48,983 bases of DNA from Pseudodesulfovibrio sp. Its GTDB lineage: Bacteria; Desulfobacterota; Desulfovibrionia; Desulfovibrionales; Desulfovibrionaceae. Under the pieces are notes generated by a model, which was not told where the DNA came from, ran no database searches, and saw only the letters and a program-made list of their open reading frames with translations. Below are positions 26,748-35,179 of the stretch, one piece after another (position 1 is the first letter of the stretch; every line of letters begins with the position of its first letter). The DNA lies in the NCBI RefSeq assembly GCF_028692895.1, contig NZ_JAQUWN010000025.1, positions 1 to 48,983 on the forward strand, written 5' to 3'. Position numbers and translations under genes: made by a program.

Positions 26748-27632
26748 ATGATTTCTCAATCCCAAACCATCGCGCACCTGGGAGAACGGCTCAAGGCTTA
26801 CAGAATCGGGAAAAACATGACTCCCGAGGAAGTGGCGCAGCGCAGCGGCGTCTCACGCGCGGCCATATACCGCTATGAATCCGGCCAGCCCATCCGCGTG
26901 GATGTGCTGGGCAAGATCGCCGACCTGCTCCAGGTGTCCCTGGAGTCGCTGCTCGGGGTCGGGGTCGAATATTTCTCCTCGGCCCTCGGTTTTTTCGAGC
27001 GGATGCGCCAGTTGGAGGAGACCGCCGAGCAACTCAGCGTCCTGTTCGGGCCCATCTCCTACCTCCTGACCACCGACGAGTACGACCGGCTCCTCTCCGA
27101 CGTCCTGGCCGAGAGCATTCCGCCCGACGTGGAGGGCCGGGTCCAGTTTCTTCTCGAAATCGAGAAGATTCTAAAAATCCTCAAGGCCAGGAAGAAGAGC
27201 TACCGGGAGCGCAAGCCGCACATCATCAGCCTGATCTCGGCGGCCGAGCTCGAATATTTCTGCCGGACCGGATTCATCGGCTGCAACAACCCGCGCGGCG
27301 TCAACCTGGACGACCGGGTCCGGGCCGCCAAGCGTGAGGTCCTGAACATCATCGAACTGCTCCGGACCCAGCCCATGGGCGTGCAGATCGGCGTACTGGT
27401 GGACTCGGCCCCGGGCGCCAGCTTCCAGATATTCAAGCAGGCCAACCACTCCGAGGTCGCGGTCAGCCCCTACAAGCTCGGCTCCTTCGCCAACATCCGC
27501 ATCGGGGTGGCCACCATCTCCTCGGCCCCGGAATCGGTCCGGCTGCACAACGACCTGACCCTCCAGCTCTGGGAGCGCAGCCTCAAGGGCGACAAGGCCG
27601 CCCGATACCTCCGGGACGCCATCGGCCTGTAG
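26748..27632 (+). CDS. XRE-family transcriptional regulator of the TRAP/pyr operon
   Basis: The ATG at 26748 is preceded by AAGGGG; the ATG at 26721 has no ribosome site and would lie at or before the transcript start. The 294-residue protein has a Cro/CI helix-turn-helix at about residues 10-65 (MTPEEVAQRSGVSRAAIYRYESG). The C-terminal half, from about residue 170, is a putative sensor (GVQIGVLVDSAPGASFQIFKQ, FANIRIGVATISSAPESVRLHNDL). Divergent position and facing palindromes suggest it controls dctP and the genes behind it; whether it represses or activates is unknown. The ligand may be an orotate-pathway compound. Confidence 0.82.
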   Translation: MISQSQTIAHLGERLKAYRIGKNMTPEEVAQRSGVSRAAIYRYESGQPIRVDVLGKIADLLQVSLESLLGVGVEYFSSALGFFERMRQLEETAEQLSVLFGPISYLLTTDEYDRLLSDVLAESIPPDVEGRVQFLLEIEKILKILKARKKSYRERKPHIISLISAAELEYFCRTGFIGCNNPRGVNLDDRVRAAKREVLNIIELLRTQPMGVQIGVLVDSAPGASFQIFKQANHSEVAVSPYKLGSFANIRIGVATISSAPESVRLHNDLTLQLWERSLKGDKAARYLRDAIGL

Positions 27633-27658
27633 CCCTCGCCCCCGCCACGAAACGACAC

Positions 27659-27688
27659 GGCCCCGCAGCGACGCTCCGGGGCCTTTTT
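27659..27688 (+). terminator. intrinsic terminator after the XRE regulator
   Basis: The stem GGCCCCG (27659-27665) pairs with CGGGGCC (27677-27683) around an 11-base loop and is followed directly by TTTTT. It separates the regulator from the GAK cassette. Confidence 0.8.
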
Positions 27689-27807
27689 CGCGCGCCCGGC
27701 CCACCCCCGCCCCATGTGACGAATTGTTACAATTTCCCGCTCGCCATTGCCTCACCCCCCGGATTGATGCAATCGATATAAGCTCACTACACCAATGGAG
27801 GTTCCCC

Positions 27808-28338
27808 GTGGGAAGCAGCATCAAGTTACGGAAATACGTCGATCGGCAGGGCCTGGCCGCCTTCCTGCGCGAGCTGGCCGACGCCGTGGAGAACGGCGGA
27901 AGTGATGAACTGGCCTGCCTCGACGGGTTCCAGGAACTGAAGCTCGGCGTCAAGGACGAGTTCGGCCAGTTGAAAGTCAAGGCCAAGATCAAGCCGGCCG
28001 GGGCCTGCGAAGAGTCCGAAGGGGAAGAGCCCCTGGCCGACGGGACCACGCGGCCAAAGTACAAGACCCTCAAGAAGCGCATGAAAACGAGCTTCAACGT
28101 GCTGGTGAAGACGCTCCACGAGGGCCTGGTCCCGCCCCGGGAGGCCGCCGACGCCTTCCTGGCCGACGCCGCCCTGATGGTCACCTATCCCGGCTACGGC
28201 GACGAATATTACGAGAGCTTCTCCAGGGCGTGCGCCGCCTTCGCGGCCGCCTGCGAGTCCGGCGACGTGCCCGCCATGCACCAGGCCATCGACGCCCTGG
28301 TGCACGAGAAGAGCCGCTGCCACGCCAAGTACGACTGA
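27808..28338 (+). CDS. GAK-system XXXCH-domain protein
   Basis: The start is the GTG at 27808, with GGAGG six bases upstream; the longer frame from 27724 lacks a ribosome site. The 176-residue protein starts with a short amphipathic unit (RQGLAAFLRELADAVENGG) and an alternating-polarity strand (GQLKVKAKIKPAG) resembling an amphi-Trp module without the Trp. A helical bundle follows, ending in the motif SRCHAKYD with C171-H172. The terminal CH motif is why I match it to the XXXCH family recorded with GAK cassettes. A Cys-His pair near the end could bind metal or haem or accept a modification. First gene of the cassette. Confidence 0.75.
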   Translation: MGSSIKLRKYVDRQGLAAFLRELADAVENGGSDELACLDGFQELKLGVKDEFGQLKVKAKIKPAGACEESEGEEPLADGTTRPKYKTLKKRMKTSFNVLVKTLHEGLVPPREAADAFLADAALMVTYPGYGDEYYESFSRACAAFAAACESGDVPAMHQAIDALVHEKSRCHAKYD

Positions 28339-28362
28339 AACACACGCCCACGGACCGATGCG

Positions 28363-29520
28363 ATGAAACTGATAAAAAAGACCGACGCCCCGGCCTGCCG
28401 CTCCCTTGCTGAGGCCGTCACCGATGAAATCACCGACGCGGACCGGGCCCGGTTCCTCGCGGTGGTCTCCACGGACCTGGAGCCCTGGCAGATCGAGCAG
28501 GTGGTGACGCCCCCGAGCGCCCATCCCCGTCTGGAGGCCCTGCTGGCCACCCACTGGCACCCCGAGTTCGTGCCCTTCGACCTCATCCGCAAGCGGGTGG
28601 ACGCCATGTTCCCCAACCGCGAGGAGGAGCTGCTCATCCCCACCCAGCACAACGAGCTGATGGAATGGGACGGCTACTGCGGCGTGGAGGTGGACTGTTT
28701 TTCCTCCGGGTTCAACCGCAAGGTGCAGCTCCTGCTCCACTTCACGGCCGACCGGGTCAAGGACGCCGGGGTGCTGAAATCCATGCTGGCCCACACCTAC
28801 AAGTACCGCTCCAGCCAGCTCTTCGAATTCATGCGCGCCATCACCCGGCCCGACGCGGACCTGGTGGGCAAGGCGGCCAGGGCCGTAGGGGCCGACCAGG
28901 ACCTCATGGACTTCGTGCGCGCGAGCGTGGCCAAGGTCGAGCGGCTGCTGGAGGACAACTGGTCCGACGTGCCCCGCATGTCGGTCAAGAACAAGCTGCT
29001 GCGCAACTGGTTCGACGCCCAGCGCGCCGAACTGGGCGACACCGCCGTGGACCGCGCCCAGGCCTTCCTCAAGGCGGTCAAGGCGCTGGTCAAGCAGGGC
29101 TTCGACCTCTCCTTCTTCTACCGCGCGAGCGAAGTCATCGAGGAGGCGCGCGGGCTGGGCGGCGGCATCGTCATCCCCCACCCCGAGCAGTTCTGGCCCA
29201 TCCTGCTGCGCAACTACGACGTGGACGGGATCGAGGTCTGGAACCCGCAGTCCCAGGAATACACGGAGTTCCTCATCTCCGTGGTCAACGAACGCAACGG
29301 GCATCGGCCCTCGGGCCGCGACGTGCTCATCTTCATGGGCGACGACTGCCACATGGGCGAGAAGACCAAGGCCCCGGACCAGCAGGACCCGGCCAAGGCC
29401 GCCCGCGAAATCGGGCTCCAGCCCGCATGGGACGACCTCGCCATCCGCAAGAAGCTCATCGTCAACAACATCAGCCGCCGCACCGTCATCAGGGAATACA
29501 AGGCGCGCCTGGCGGGCTAG
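28363..29520 (+). CDS. PHP-like metal-dependent phosphoesterase of the GAK cassette
   Basis: A 385-residue protein I do not know by name. It carries a plausible set of PHP-domain ligands: THWHPEF (H64, H66; the HxH motif), H96 in PTQHNEL, GGGIVIPHPEQFW (H273; PHP motif III), GIEVWNPQSQ, and FMGDDCHMGEK (D327/D328, H330; motif IV). About 170 residues of helical insert (roughly 100-260) separate motifs I and III. PHP enzymes hydrolyse phosphoesters using two or three metals. The start follows a weak GGA 24 bases after the XXXCH gene. The function in the cassette is unknown; hydrolysis of a product made by the kinase or CofD-like enzyme is one possibility. Confidence 0.65.
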   Translation: MKLIKKTDAPACRSLAEAVTDEITDADRARFLAVVSTDLEPWQIEQVVTPPSAHPRLEALLATHWHPEFVPFDLIRKRVDAMFPNREEELLIPTQHNELMEWDGYCGVEVDCFSSGFNRKVQLLLHFTADRVKDAGVLKSMLAHTYKYRSSQLFEFMRAITRPDADLVGKAARAVGADQDLMDFVRASVAKVERLLEDNWSDVPRMSVKNKLLRNWFDAQRAELGDTAVDRAQAFLKAVKALVKQGFDLSFFYRASEVIEEARGLGGGIVIPHPEQFWPILLRNYDVDGIEVWNPQSQEYTEFLISVVNERNGHRPSGRDVLIFMGDDCHMGEKTKAPDQQDPAKAAREIGLQPAWDDLAIRKKLIVNNISRRTVIREYKARLAG

Positions 29521-29539
29521 CGCCCGGGGGGACACCACC

Positions 29540-29806
29540 ATGCCGGAACAACGTTTCGTCTTCGATTCGCTGCAGGACAGCGAGACCATCAAGGATTTCC
29601 TCGCCTCTCTCACCGAGGGGTTCGACAAGGGGACCATCACCCTCTCCACCAACGGAGAAGTCATCGAACTCAACCCGGGCGGGCTGCTCAACTTCACGGT
29701 CAAGGCCAAGAAGAAGGGCGGCAGCAACAAGATCTCCATCAAGGTGGAGTGGAAGGACAGCCAGAAGGACAAGAAACTCAGCGAATCGCCGCTGGTCGTC
29801 TCCTAG
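29540..29806 (+). CDS. amphi-Trp domain protein, GAK cassette (copy 1)
   Basis: An 88-residue protein consisting of little but the amphi-Trp domain: a helix (DSETIKDFLASLTEGFDKG), a short beta pair (ITLSTNGEVIELNP), and alternating strands ending in ISIKVEWKDS with the signature Trp. It is probably a small soluble scaffold or carrier. Two more copies occur at 34658 and 35932. The SD is GGGGGG upstream. The next gene starts 2 bases after its stop. Confidence 0.82.
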   Translation: MPEQRFVFDSLQDSETIKDFLASLTEGFDKGTITLSTNGEVIELNPGGLLNFTVKAKKKGGSNKISIKVEWKDSQKDKKLSESPLVVS

Positions 29807-29808
29807 CC

Positions 29809-31464
29809 ATGATAACATTCGAAGGACTGGACGAGAACTTCAACTTCATCGTCCTCGAAGTGGAAAACCAGGCCAAGGCCACCCGGAAGTTCATGGACGC
29901 GCCTTCGCGCAACATGCACACCAAGATCGCCAACCGCGACGACTACATCGACAACCTGAAGACCATCATCGAGAACAAGTGCTACTCGCGCATCCACGCC
30001 GACCACTCCCTGGACCGCAACCAGGTCAACAAGATTCGGGCCATTCAGGTGATCTGCGTCAACCTTGAGAAGATCGCCGACTATTTCGTCAACATCACCA
30101 AGCAGATGCGCTACCTCGACGACCAGTCGTTCATCAAGAAGTACGACTACGACGAGGTCTTCGACGTCATCATGGACCGGCTTGCGGCCGTGCTCTCCGC
30201 CCTGCGCAAGGAGGACATGTCCAAGGCCCTCTACATCTGCAAGGCCGAGCCGATCCTGGACGACCTCTACAAGGTCCGCTTCGACCGGGTGATGAACGAG
30301 ATGGGGCTCGGGCGCGACGCCCAGAGCCTGGTCACCGTGCTCTTCATCTTCCGCTACTTCGAGCGGGTGGGCGACGCCCTGCTCAACATCGGCGAGGCGA
30401 TCATCTTCTCCATGCTCGGCGAGCGGATCAAGATCGAGCAGTTCGACGCCCTGCAGCGGACCCTGACCAAGTCCGGGTTCAGCGGCTCGCTGGCGGACAT
30501 CGACTTCCGGGCCATATGGGGCAGCCGTTCCGGCTGCCGCATCGGCAAGGTCGAGCAGCGCGAGGACGAGGTCTCCGCCAACGAGGGGCACAAACAGGGG
30601 TCCATCTACAAGGAAGGCAGCCTGGAAAAGATCCGCAAGGAGCGCGAGTCCATCCTGCGCTGGAAAAAGACCTTCCCCAACCTGGTGCCAGACATCTACG
30701 GGTTCCACGAGGAGGCCGACAAGGGGGCCATGCTCGTGGAGTTCCTCAACGGCTGCACCCTGGACGAGGTGGTCCTCACGGGCGAGGACGAGTTCGTGCG
30801 CAACGCCCTGTTCATTTTCGAGTCCACGGTGCTGGAGACCTGGACCACGACCCTGGAGCGGCTTCCGCTGCGGACCGACTACATCCGGCAGGTCCAGAAG
30901 CGGCTGGGCGGCGTCCTCCAGACCCACCCCGAGTTCTGGCGCACCCCGCAGGCCATGGGCCAGGCCAAGGTCTGCTCAACCGAGTCGCTGCTCAAGGAAT
31001 GCGCTGAGATCGAGGCCGAGATCGAGGCCCCGTTCTCGGTCTTCATCCACGGCGACTTCAACATCAACAACGTGGTCTACGACCACGCGGCCCAGCAGAT
31101 CCACTACATCGACCTCTACCGGTCCCGGGACTTCGACTACATCCAGGATGTCTCGGTCTTCCTGGTCTCCAACTTCCGCATGCCCATCTTCGACGCGAAC
31201 CACCGCGACCGGATCAACAAGGTCATCGGCCAGTTCTACGGCTTCGCCAAGGAGTTCGCCCTCCGGCGCGAGGACCCGACCTTCGAGGCGCGGATGGCCT
31301 TCGCCCTGGCCCGGTCCTTCTACACCTCCACCCGGTTCGAGCTGAACTTCCAGTTCTCCAAGGAGATGTACAACCGGTCCATGTTCCTGCTGGAAAAAAT
31401 TCATCACTACCGGGGTGGCGACTGGCGACAGTTTGCCCTGCCCGAGGACATCCTCTACTATTAA
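29809..31464 (+). CDS. PhoU-like domain fused to an APH-type phosphotransferase
   Basis: The start at 29809 gives 551 residues. Residues 1-215 form helices of PhoU type (IRAIQVICVNLEKIADYFVNI; VLFIFRYFERVGDALLNIGE), the two-repeat pattern of phosphate-signalling PhoU proteins. From about 260 a kinase fold follows: SIYKEGSLEKIRKERESIL, then the catalytic loop IHGDFNINNVVYD (H414, D416, N421) and the metal site YIDLYRSRDFDYIQD. The fusion suggests a kinase controlled by, or acting on, metal-phosphate clusters. It is central in the GAK cassette; the substrate is unknown. Confidence 0.8.
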   Translation: MITFEGLDENFNFIVLEVENQAKATRKFMDAPSRNMHTKIANRDDYIDNLKTIIENKCYSRIHADHSLDRNQVNKIRAIQVICVNLEKIADYFVNITKQMRYLDDQSFIKKYDYDEVFDVIMDRLAAVLSALRKEDMSKALYICKAEPILDDLYKVRFDRVMNEMGLGRDAQSLVTVLFIFRYFERVGDALLNIGEAIIFSMLGERIKIEQFDALQRTLTKSGFSGSLADIDFRAIWGSRSGCRIGKVEQREDEVSANEGHKQGSIYKEGSLEKIRKERESILRWKKTFPNLVPDIYGFHEEADKGAMLVEFLNGCTLDEVVLTGEDEFVRNALFIFESTVLETWTTTLERLPLRTDYIRQVQKRLGGVLQTHPEFWRTPQAMGQAKVCSTESLLKECAEIEAEIEAPFSVFIHGDFNINNVVYDHAAQQIHYIDLYRSRDFDYIQDVSVFLVSNFRMPIFDANHRDRINKVIGQFYGFAKEFALRREDPTFEARMAFALARSFYTSTRFELNFQFSKEMYNRSMFLLEKIHHYRGGDWRQFALPEDILYY

Positions 31465-31483
31465 GCACGCAAGGAGCGGACCC

Positions 31484-32353
31484 GTGAGAATAGGAGTCAT
31501 CGGAACCAAGGGAGGCTGGTCCTCCGAAAAGCTGGCCGACGCCGTGGCGGAAAAGACCGGCGAACGCGTCCTCATCGGCATGGACGAGGTCCGCCTGGAC
31601 CTGCCGTCCGGCGACGCCTTCTACAACGGGCACAACCTCGCCGACTTCGACGCCCTCATCATCAAGAAGATCGGCTCGCGCTACTCCCCGGACCTGCTGG
31701 ACCGGCTGGAGGTGCTGCGCTACCTGGCCGAGCGCGGGCTCAGGATATTCAGCTCGCCCCTGGCCATCCTCCGGGCCCTTGACCGGCTGTCCTGCACCGT
31801 GTCCCTCCAGCTCGGCGGCATCCCCATGCCCCCCACCACCATCACCGAGTCCGTGGACCAGGCCCTCACCGCCCTCGGCGAATACGGCGAGGCGGTGTTC
31901 AAGCCGCTCTACACCTCCAAGGCGCGCGGCATGTGCATCCTGCGCGACGGCCCGGAAGCCCGCGCGGCCATCGAGGAATACCGGGCGGAGAACCCGATGA
32001 TGTACATCCAGAAGACCATCGAGCTGGGCGACCTGGACCTGGGCATCGCCTTCCTCGGCGGCGAGTACCTGACCACCTACGCCCGCTGCAAGACCAACGG
32101 CGCGTGGAACACCACCACGGCCTCGGGCGGCAAGTACCGGCCCTACGAGCCCGCGGCCGAGATCATCGAGCTGGCCCGCCGGGCCCAGGCCCCCTTCGGC
32201 CTGGACTTCACCTGCGTGGACGTGGCCATCACCGACGACGGCCCCTACGTCTTCGAGGTCTCGGTCTTCGGCGGATTCCGGGGCATCCAGGAAACCAGCG
32301 GCATCGACGCGGCCGCGAAATACGTGGACTACGTCATGGAGCGACTCGGATGA
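31484..32353 (+). CDS. GAK-system ATP-grasp enzyme (RimK-like)
   Basis: The start is the GTG at 31484 preceded by AAGGAG; the longer frame from 31415 overlaps the upstream gene and is rejected. The 289-residue protein has RIGVIGTKGG at the N-terminus and the ATP-grasp lysines in AVFKPLYTSKARGM. The metal- and substrate-binding end is YVFEVSVFGGFRGIQETSGIDAAAKYVDYV, close to RimK/LysX-type ligases. Such enzymes add amino acids or peptides to a carboxylate through an acyl-phosphate, often on a carrier protein. The amphi-Trp or XXXCH proteins are obvious candidate targets (inference). It overlaps the next gene by 4 bases. Confidence 0.83.
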   Translation: MRIGVIGTKGGWSSEKLADAVAEKTGERVLIGMDEVRLDLPSGDAFYNGHNLADFDALIIKKIGSRYSPDLLDRLEVLRYLAERGLRIFSSPLAILRALDRLSCTVSLQLGGIPMPPTTITESVDQALTALGEYGEAVFKPLYTSKARGMCILRDGPEARAAIEEYRAENPMMYIQKTIELGDLDLGIAFLGGEYLTTYARCKTNGAWNTTTASGGKYRPYEPAAEIIELARRAQAPFGLDFTCVDVAITDDGPYVFEVSVFGGFRGIQETSGIDAAAKYVDYVMERLG

Positions 32354-33444
32354 AGCTGACCGGAATCACGCGCGCGGCCCTGGCCGCCGAAATCAGAAAC
32401 GCCGTCCCGGCGAAACGCGAACTCCTGCTCGACTTCGGCGGCTGCGTCCTGCGGGTCCTGACCAGCACCGACGCGCTGCACGACGACCTCGCCGGGTACT
32501 TCAAGGAATTCCTCACCGCCTCCGGCGCGCCGGAGATCGTGATCTCCGCCCACGAGGCCGAGACCCCGGAGCTCGGCATCGACTTCGACACCAAGCAGCC
32601 CGACCCCGGCAAGAGCAAGATCAAGGAGGAGTGGGCCGACCTCCCGGACGGCCGCGCGGTGCGCAAGCGGATCACCGGCATGCACTTCTTCTTCGGCGAC
32701 GGCGAGAACGTGGCCGTGGGCCCCTGCCTCGCCAACTCCAACCAGGTCATCAACTTCATCAACAACCGGTTCATCGAGTGGAAGCTCAACCGGGGCGGCC
32801 TGCTGGGGCACGCGGCGGGCGTGGTCCACGCCGGGCGCGGCATCTCGCTGGCCGGATTCTCCGGCGCGGGCAAGTCCACCCTGGCCCTGCACCTGATGAG
32901 CCGGGGAACGGACTTCCTGTCCAACGACCGGGTCATCGTCGAGGCCGACGGCGAAGGGGTGACCATGTACGGCGTGGCCAAGCAGCCGCGCATCAACCCC
33001 GGCACAGCCCTGCACAACCCGGACCTCTGCAACATCGTGGAGCCCGAGCTGCGCAAGGAATTCCTGTCCATGCCCGCCGAGGAGCTGTGGAAGCTGGAGC
33101 ACAAATACGACGCGCTCATCGACGAATGCTACGGCCCCGGCAAGTTTTCGCTCCGCTCCAAGATGCACGGCCTGGTCATCCTCAACTGGAAGCGCGGCGG
33201 CGGCGAGATGAAGGCCGCCCTGGTGGACCCGCGCGAGCGGCCCGACCTGCTGCCCGCGTTCATGAAGGGCACCGGCCTGTTCTACCTCCCGGACGACCCG
33301 GCCCTGGCCGGGGACCCCGGCGCGGCGGCCTACGCCGACCTGCTGGGCAAGGCCGACCTGGTGGAGATATCGGGCGGCGTGGACTTCGACCGGGCCGCCG
33401 ACCTCTGCCTGCGCTACATGGAGACCGGCGAACTGCCGGAGTAG
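32350..33444 (+). CDS. HprK-related kinase B (GAK system)
   Basis: The start at 32350 overlaps the ATP-grasp stop. The 364-residue protein has an HPr-kinase-like core: H154 in LLGHAAGVVHAG, the P-loop GFSGAGKST (169-177) and the catalytic-type Asp region FLSNDRVIV (D193). A substrate region (GVAKQPRINPGTAL) follows. The N-terminal 110 residues are specific to this branch. HprK enzymes phosphorylate a serine on a small carrier, so the likely target is a small protein of the cassette. No HPr gene is in the window. Confidence 0.85.
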   Translation: MKLTGITRAALAAEIRNAVPAKRELLLDFGGCVLRVLTSTDALHDDLAGYFKEFLTASGAPEIVISAHEAETPELGIDFDTKQPDPGKSKIKEEWADLPDGRAVRKRITGMHFFFGDGENVAVGPCLANSNQVINFINNRFIEWKLNRGGLLGHAAGVVHAGRGISLAGFSGAGKSTLALHLMSRGTDFLSNDRVIVEADGEGVTMYGVAKQPRINPGTALHNPDLCNIVEPELRKEFLSMPAEELWKLEHKYDALIDECYGPGKFSLRSKMHGLVILNWKRGGGEMKAALVDPRERPDLLPAFMKGTGLFYLPDDPALAGDPGAAAYADLLGKADLVEISGGVDFDRAADLCLRYMETGELPE

Positions 33445-33449
33445 ACGTC

Positions 33450-34631
33450 ATGCGGCTCACCGTCACGCGCGAGGTCGAAATCCCGGACCCGTTCAAGCTG
33501 GAGCTGTACCGCAAGGCCCCGGAGCTGGGGCCGCGCATCCTGTTCTTCAGCGGCGGCTCCGCCCTGCGCGACACCTCGCGCGAGATCATCCGGTACACCC
33601 GCAACTCCATCCACCTGATCACCCCCTTCGACTCGGGCGGCAGCTCGGCCATCCTGCGCAAGGCCTTCGCCATGCCAGCCGTGGGCGACATCCGCAACCG
33701 GCTCATGGCCCTGGCCGACCAGTCCGTCCAGGGCAACCCGGAGATATACGCCCTCTTCGCCCACCGGCTGCCCAAGGACCTCGGCCCGGACGAGCTGCGC
33801 CGGGAGGCCGACGCCATGGCCTCGGGCGCGCATCCTCTGGTCCGCTGCGTCCCGGACCCCATGCGCAAGATCATCCGCAACCACCTCCACCGCTTCCTGG
33901 AGGCCATGCCGGACGGCTTCGACCTGCGCGGCGCGAGCATCGGCAACCTCGTGCTCACGGCGGGCTACCTGGACAACCGGCGGCGCATCGACCCGGTCAT
34001 CTACATCTTTTCCAAGCTGGTCCAGGTCTGCGGCGTGGTCCGCCCGACCATCAACAAGCACCTCCACCTGGCCGCGCGGCTGGAGGACGGCCGGACCGTC
34101 GTCGGCCAGCACCGCATGACCGGCAAGGAGGCCGCCCCCCTCACGTCGCCCATCAAGGACATCTGGATCACAGGGTCCCTGGACGACGAGGCCCCCGTGC
34201 GCCCGGCCATCCGCAACAAGGTGCGCGAGCTCATCGCCGGGGCCGGGCTGATCTGCTACCCGCCCGGCAGCTTCTTCACCAGCGTGGTGGCCAACCTCCT
34301 GCCCCAGGGCGTGGGCGAGGCCGTGGCCAGAAACCCCTGCCCCAAGGTTTTCGCGCCCAACACCGGCCACGACCCGGAGTCCCACCGGCTGAGCGTGGCC
34401 GCCCAGGTCCGCATCCTGCGCGACAAGCTGGCCGGGAGCGGGGCCGCCCCCGGCTCCACCCTGGATTTCGTGCTGCTGGACCTGAAAAACGGCGACTATC
34501 CCGGCGGCGTCAACCCGCAGGCCATCCGCCGCCAGGGGGTCAAGATCATCGAGGCGAACCTCGTCACCGCCGAGAGCCGTCCGCGCCTGGACGCCCGGCC
34601 GCTGTGCGAGATTCTGGCGTCACTTGCATAA
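33450..34631 (+). CDS. CofD/YvcK-related protein (GAK system)
   Basis: The start at 33450 lies 5 bases after the HprK-like stop. The 393-residue protein shows the CofD/YvcK pattern: LFFSGGSALRDTS, ITPFDSGGSSAILRKAF, AVGDIRNRLMALAD, a GNLVLTAGYLD segment and CYPPGSFFTSVVANLLP. CofD transfers phospholactyl groups to a deazaflavin; YvcK is a UDP-sugar-binding regulator of cell-wall and carbon metabolism. Which role applies is not clear. DSGGSS, GDIRN and GNL match YvcK closely. Confidence 0.83.
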   Translation: MRLTVTREVEIPDPFKLELYRKAPELGPRILFFSGGSALRDTSREIIRYTRNSIHLITPFDSGGSSAILRKAFAMPAVGDIRNRLMALADQSVQGNPEIYALFAHRLPKDLGPDELRREADAMASGAHPLVRCVPDPMRKIIRNHLHRFLEAMPDGFDLRGASIGNLVLTAGYLDNRRRIDPVIYIFSKLVQVCGVVRPTINKHLHLAARLEDGRTVVGQHRMTGKEAAPLTSPIKDIWITGSLDDEAPVRPAIRNKVRELIAGAGLICYPPGSFFTSVVANLLPQGVGEAVARNPCPKVFAPNTGHDPESHRLSVAAQVRILRDKLAGSGAAPGSTLDFVLLDLKNGDYPGGVNPQAIRRQGVKIIEANLVTAESRPRLDARPLCEILASLA

Positions 34632-34657
34632 CAACCAACCCGCAAGGAGCGTGTGAG

Positions 34658-35149
34658 ATGGAAAAACGGAAGATCGGCGTCAAGACGGCACTGCCCTACA
34701 CCGAGGCCGTGGCCTACCTGAAGGCGCTCGTCAAAAGCCTGGAGTCCGGCAGGATCGTCGTGGAGAGCGGCGGCGAGCACGTCGCGCTCACCCCCGGCGA
34801 CCAGGTCGAAATCGAGGTCGAGGCCAAGACCGGCAAAGGCCGGCAGAAATTCAGCCTGGAGATCGGCTGGGCCGAGATGGGCGCGACGGACCTGAAGATC
34901 AGCGACAAGGAGCCCGCGCCCGCCCCGAAATCCGACGCGGAAGCGGCCCCGGAGCTCGCCCCGGCAACGGCCGAGGAAAAGACGGCCCTGCCCGAGGCCC
35001 AGGCCGACGAAGGGGCCGGGAAGAAAGAAGAAAAGAACAAAAAGGAAAAGAAGACAAAGAAGGACAAACCCGAGAAAAAGGACAAGTCCGAAAAGAAGGC
35101 CAAGCCCGAAAAGTCCAAGAGCAAGACGGACAAAAAGGCGAAAAAGTAG
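34658..35149 (+). CDS. amphi-Trp domain protein with long lysine-rich tail (copy 2)
   Basis: The ATG at 34658 follows AAGGAGC. Residues 1-85 are an amphi-Trp domain (TEAVAYLKALVKSLESG; QKFSLEIGWAEMG). Residues 95-130 are an Ala/Glu/Pro linker, and the last 45 are almost only Lys, Glu, Asp and Ser, with repeated KKEKK/KKDK-type units. Such polybasic tails bind nucleic acid, polyphosphate or acidic membranes. Next to a ParA, a nucleoid tether is attractive but unproven. The tail is far more biased than any neighbouring product. Confidence 0.8.
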   Translation: MEKRKIGVKTALPYTEAVAYLKALVKSLESGRIVVESGGEHVALTPGDQVEIEVEAKTGKGRQKFSLEIGWAEMGATDLKISDKEPAPAPKSDAEAAPELAPATAEEKTALPEAQADEGAGKKEEKNKKEKKTKKDKPEKKDKSEKKAKPEKSKSKTDKKAKK

Positions 35150-35179
35150 CCGCGCCCCAGGCGGCGTGACGGGAGGAGC

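Noticed and set aside
27715-27731. CRP-type site TGTGA...TTACA before the GAK cassette
   Set aside because: The spacer is 7 rather than 6 bases and one arm has a mismatch; not enough to call.
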